In this document: in pieces, positions 20,219 through 20,604 of the stretch
Layout: the number at the start of each line of letters is the position of its first letter
Numbering within the stretch: position 1 is the stretch's first letter
DNA from: Acidobacteriota bacterium
Lineage (GTDB): Bacteria; Acidobacteriota; Terriglobia; UBA7540
Reading direction: 5' to 3'
NCBI GenBank assembly: GCA_003165615.1
Contig: PLWR01000412.1
Span: forward strand, 1 to 20,604
DNA: 20,604 nt
The notes under the pieces: generated by a model
The model's input: the letters and a program-made list of their open reading frames with translations, nothing else
Databases searched by the model: none
What the model was told of the DNA's origin: nothing
Position numbers and translations under genes: made by a program

Positions 20219-20604
20219 ATGAAAACAGGGTTGCTTTTCCCCATTCTCCTTTTGTGCACCGCGACATTCGCCAAGCAGTATCCGCACGCCCCTGCTGGTT
20301 GGACTGACGCACAGGTTACGAGCGTGTCGGCAGACGGCCTTGGGGCAGTGACCATTGGCACCCTAGACGGTAAAACGCTCACACTCAAACCGGAGTCGCA
20401 GTACAAATCCCCGGAAGTCTCTGGATGGCAAGTAGGTCAGACTGTTCGTTACCAGTGCCTTGGCGATTCTGACTGCAAGGTTTACAACCTAGACCGAATG
20501 AAGCCGGAACAAATCCATTCCACTTTCTACCCTGAACGGAAGGATGATTACTGCGACGCAAGATGTGAAAGTGATAAAGAGCTAGAGACTCATCCGGAAA
20601 GTCT
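20219..20604 (+). CDS. Secreted protein with signal peptide (partial, runs off the window)
   Basis: The ATG at 20219 follows AAGGGAA at close spacing; an in-frame ATG at 20182 has no such site. The product begins with a classic signal peptide, MKTGLLFPILLLCTATFA, with cleavage likely before KQYP. The exported part starts with a beta-rich domain (VTSVSADGLGAVTIGTLDGKTLTLKPESQY) and has four Cys residues visible (YQCLGDSDCK and YCDARCE), suggesting disulfides. At least 128 residues are encoded before the window ends. It is divergent from the phage-like block and could be a host gene or a cargo (moron) gene. The family is not recognised. Confidence 0.6.
   Translation, partial: MKTGLLFPILLLCTATFAKQYPHAPAGWTDAQVTSVSADGLGAVTIGTLDGKTLTLKPESQYKSPEVSGWQVGQTVRYQCLGDSDCKVYNLDRMKPEQIHSTFYPERKDDYCDARCESDKELETHPES

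Overview
The window reads as a bacterial chromosome segment (positions 1 to about 4,660) joined to a long leftward-transcribed accessory element (about 4,660 to the right edge). The left part carries the end of gap, then pgk, tpiA, secG and the first half of a tRNA-Leu. Its intergenic spaces are filled with short degenerate tandem repeats (GGCAGAAGGCGGAAAGC, ACTGCCTACTGCC and AACCGATAACTG types). The gap-pgk-tpiA-secG order, the moderately high G+C, the repeat-filled spacers and a four-helix-bundle gene all fit Acidobacteriota (Terriglobia-like). That is an inference from style and was not tested by a search.

Left region: the glycolytic cluster has picked up passengers. A four-helix-bundle protein gene sits between gap and pgk and is flanked by 32-bp near-perfect inverted repeats. 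A DUF433 antitoxin / DUF5615 PIN-like toxin pair and an unrecognised 230-aa gene sit between pgk and tpiA. All lie on the glycolytic strand.

Junction: at 4,619 a tRNA-Leu(GAG) gene starts correctly but loses tRNA character at the 3' side of the anticodon stem-loop. No variable arm, T-arm or acceptor 3' strand follows in this window. Short direct and inverted TCTACCA/TGGTAG repeats lie next to it. This looks like the left attachment junction of an integrated element.

Element: every convincing gene from 4,791 to 19,892 is on the minus strand, tightly packed, with many ATGA or GTGA stop/start overlaps and good ribosome binding sites. Reading leftward from a strong promoter at 20,002-20,031 there are: a possible regulator-like gene; a block of virion-type proteins (175, 258, 55, 741 and 1,041 aa, the last with a C-terminal HD-GYP-like phosphodiesterase domain); a set of small genes including an SSB-like OB-fold protein, a winged-helix/coiled-coil protein, a Cys-rich putative zinc-binding protein and an HNH nuclease; a 1.6-kb stretch with only micro-ORFs and RNA-like hairpins; and a last operon with its own overlapping promoters, a structured leader, a split DUF2292-like mini-gene, a CHC2 zinc-finger primase-like protein without a TOPRIM domain, and a small HTH-like protein. 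The content suggests a prophage or phage-derived element of podovirus style. No integrase, terminase, portal or capsid gene is visible, so that identity is an inference. At the right edge a plus-strand gene for a small secreted protein begins and runs off the window.
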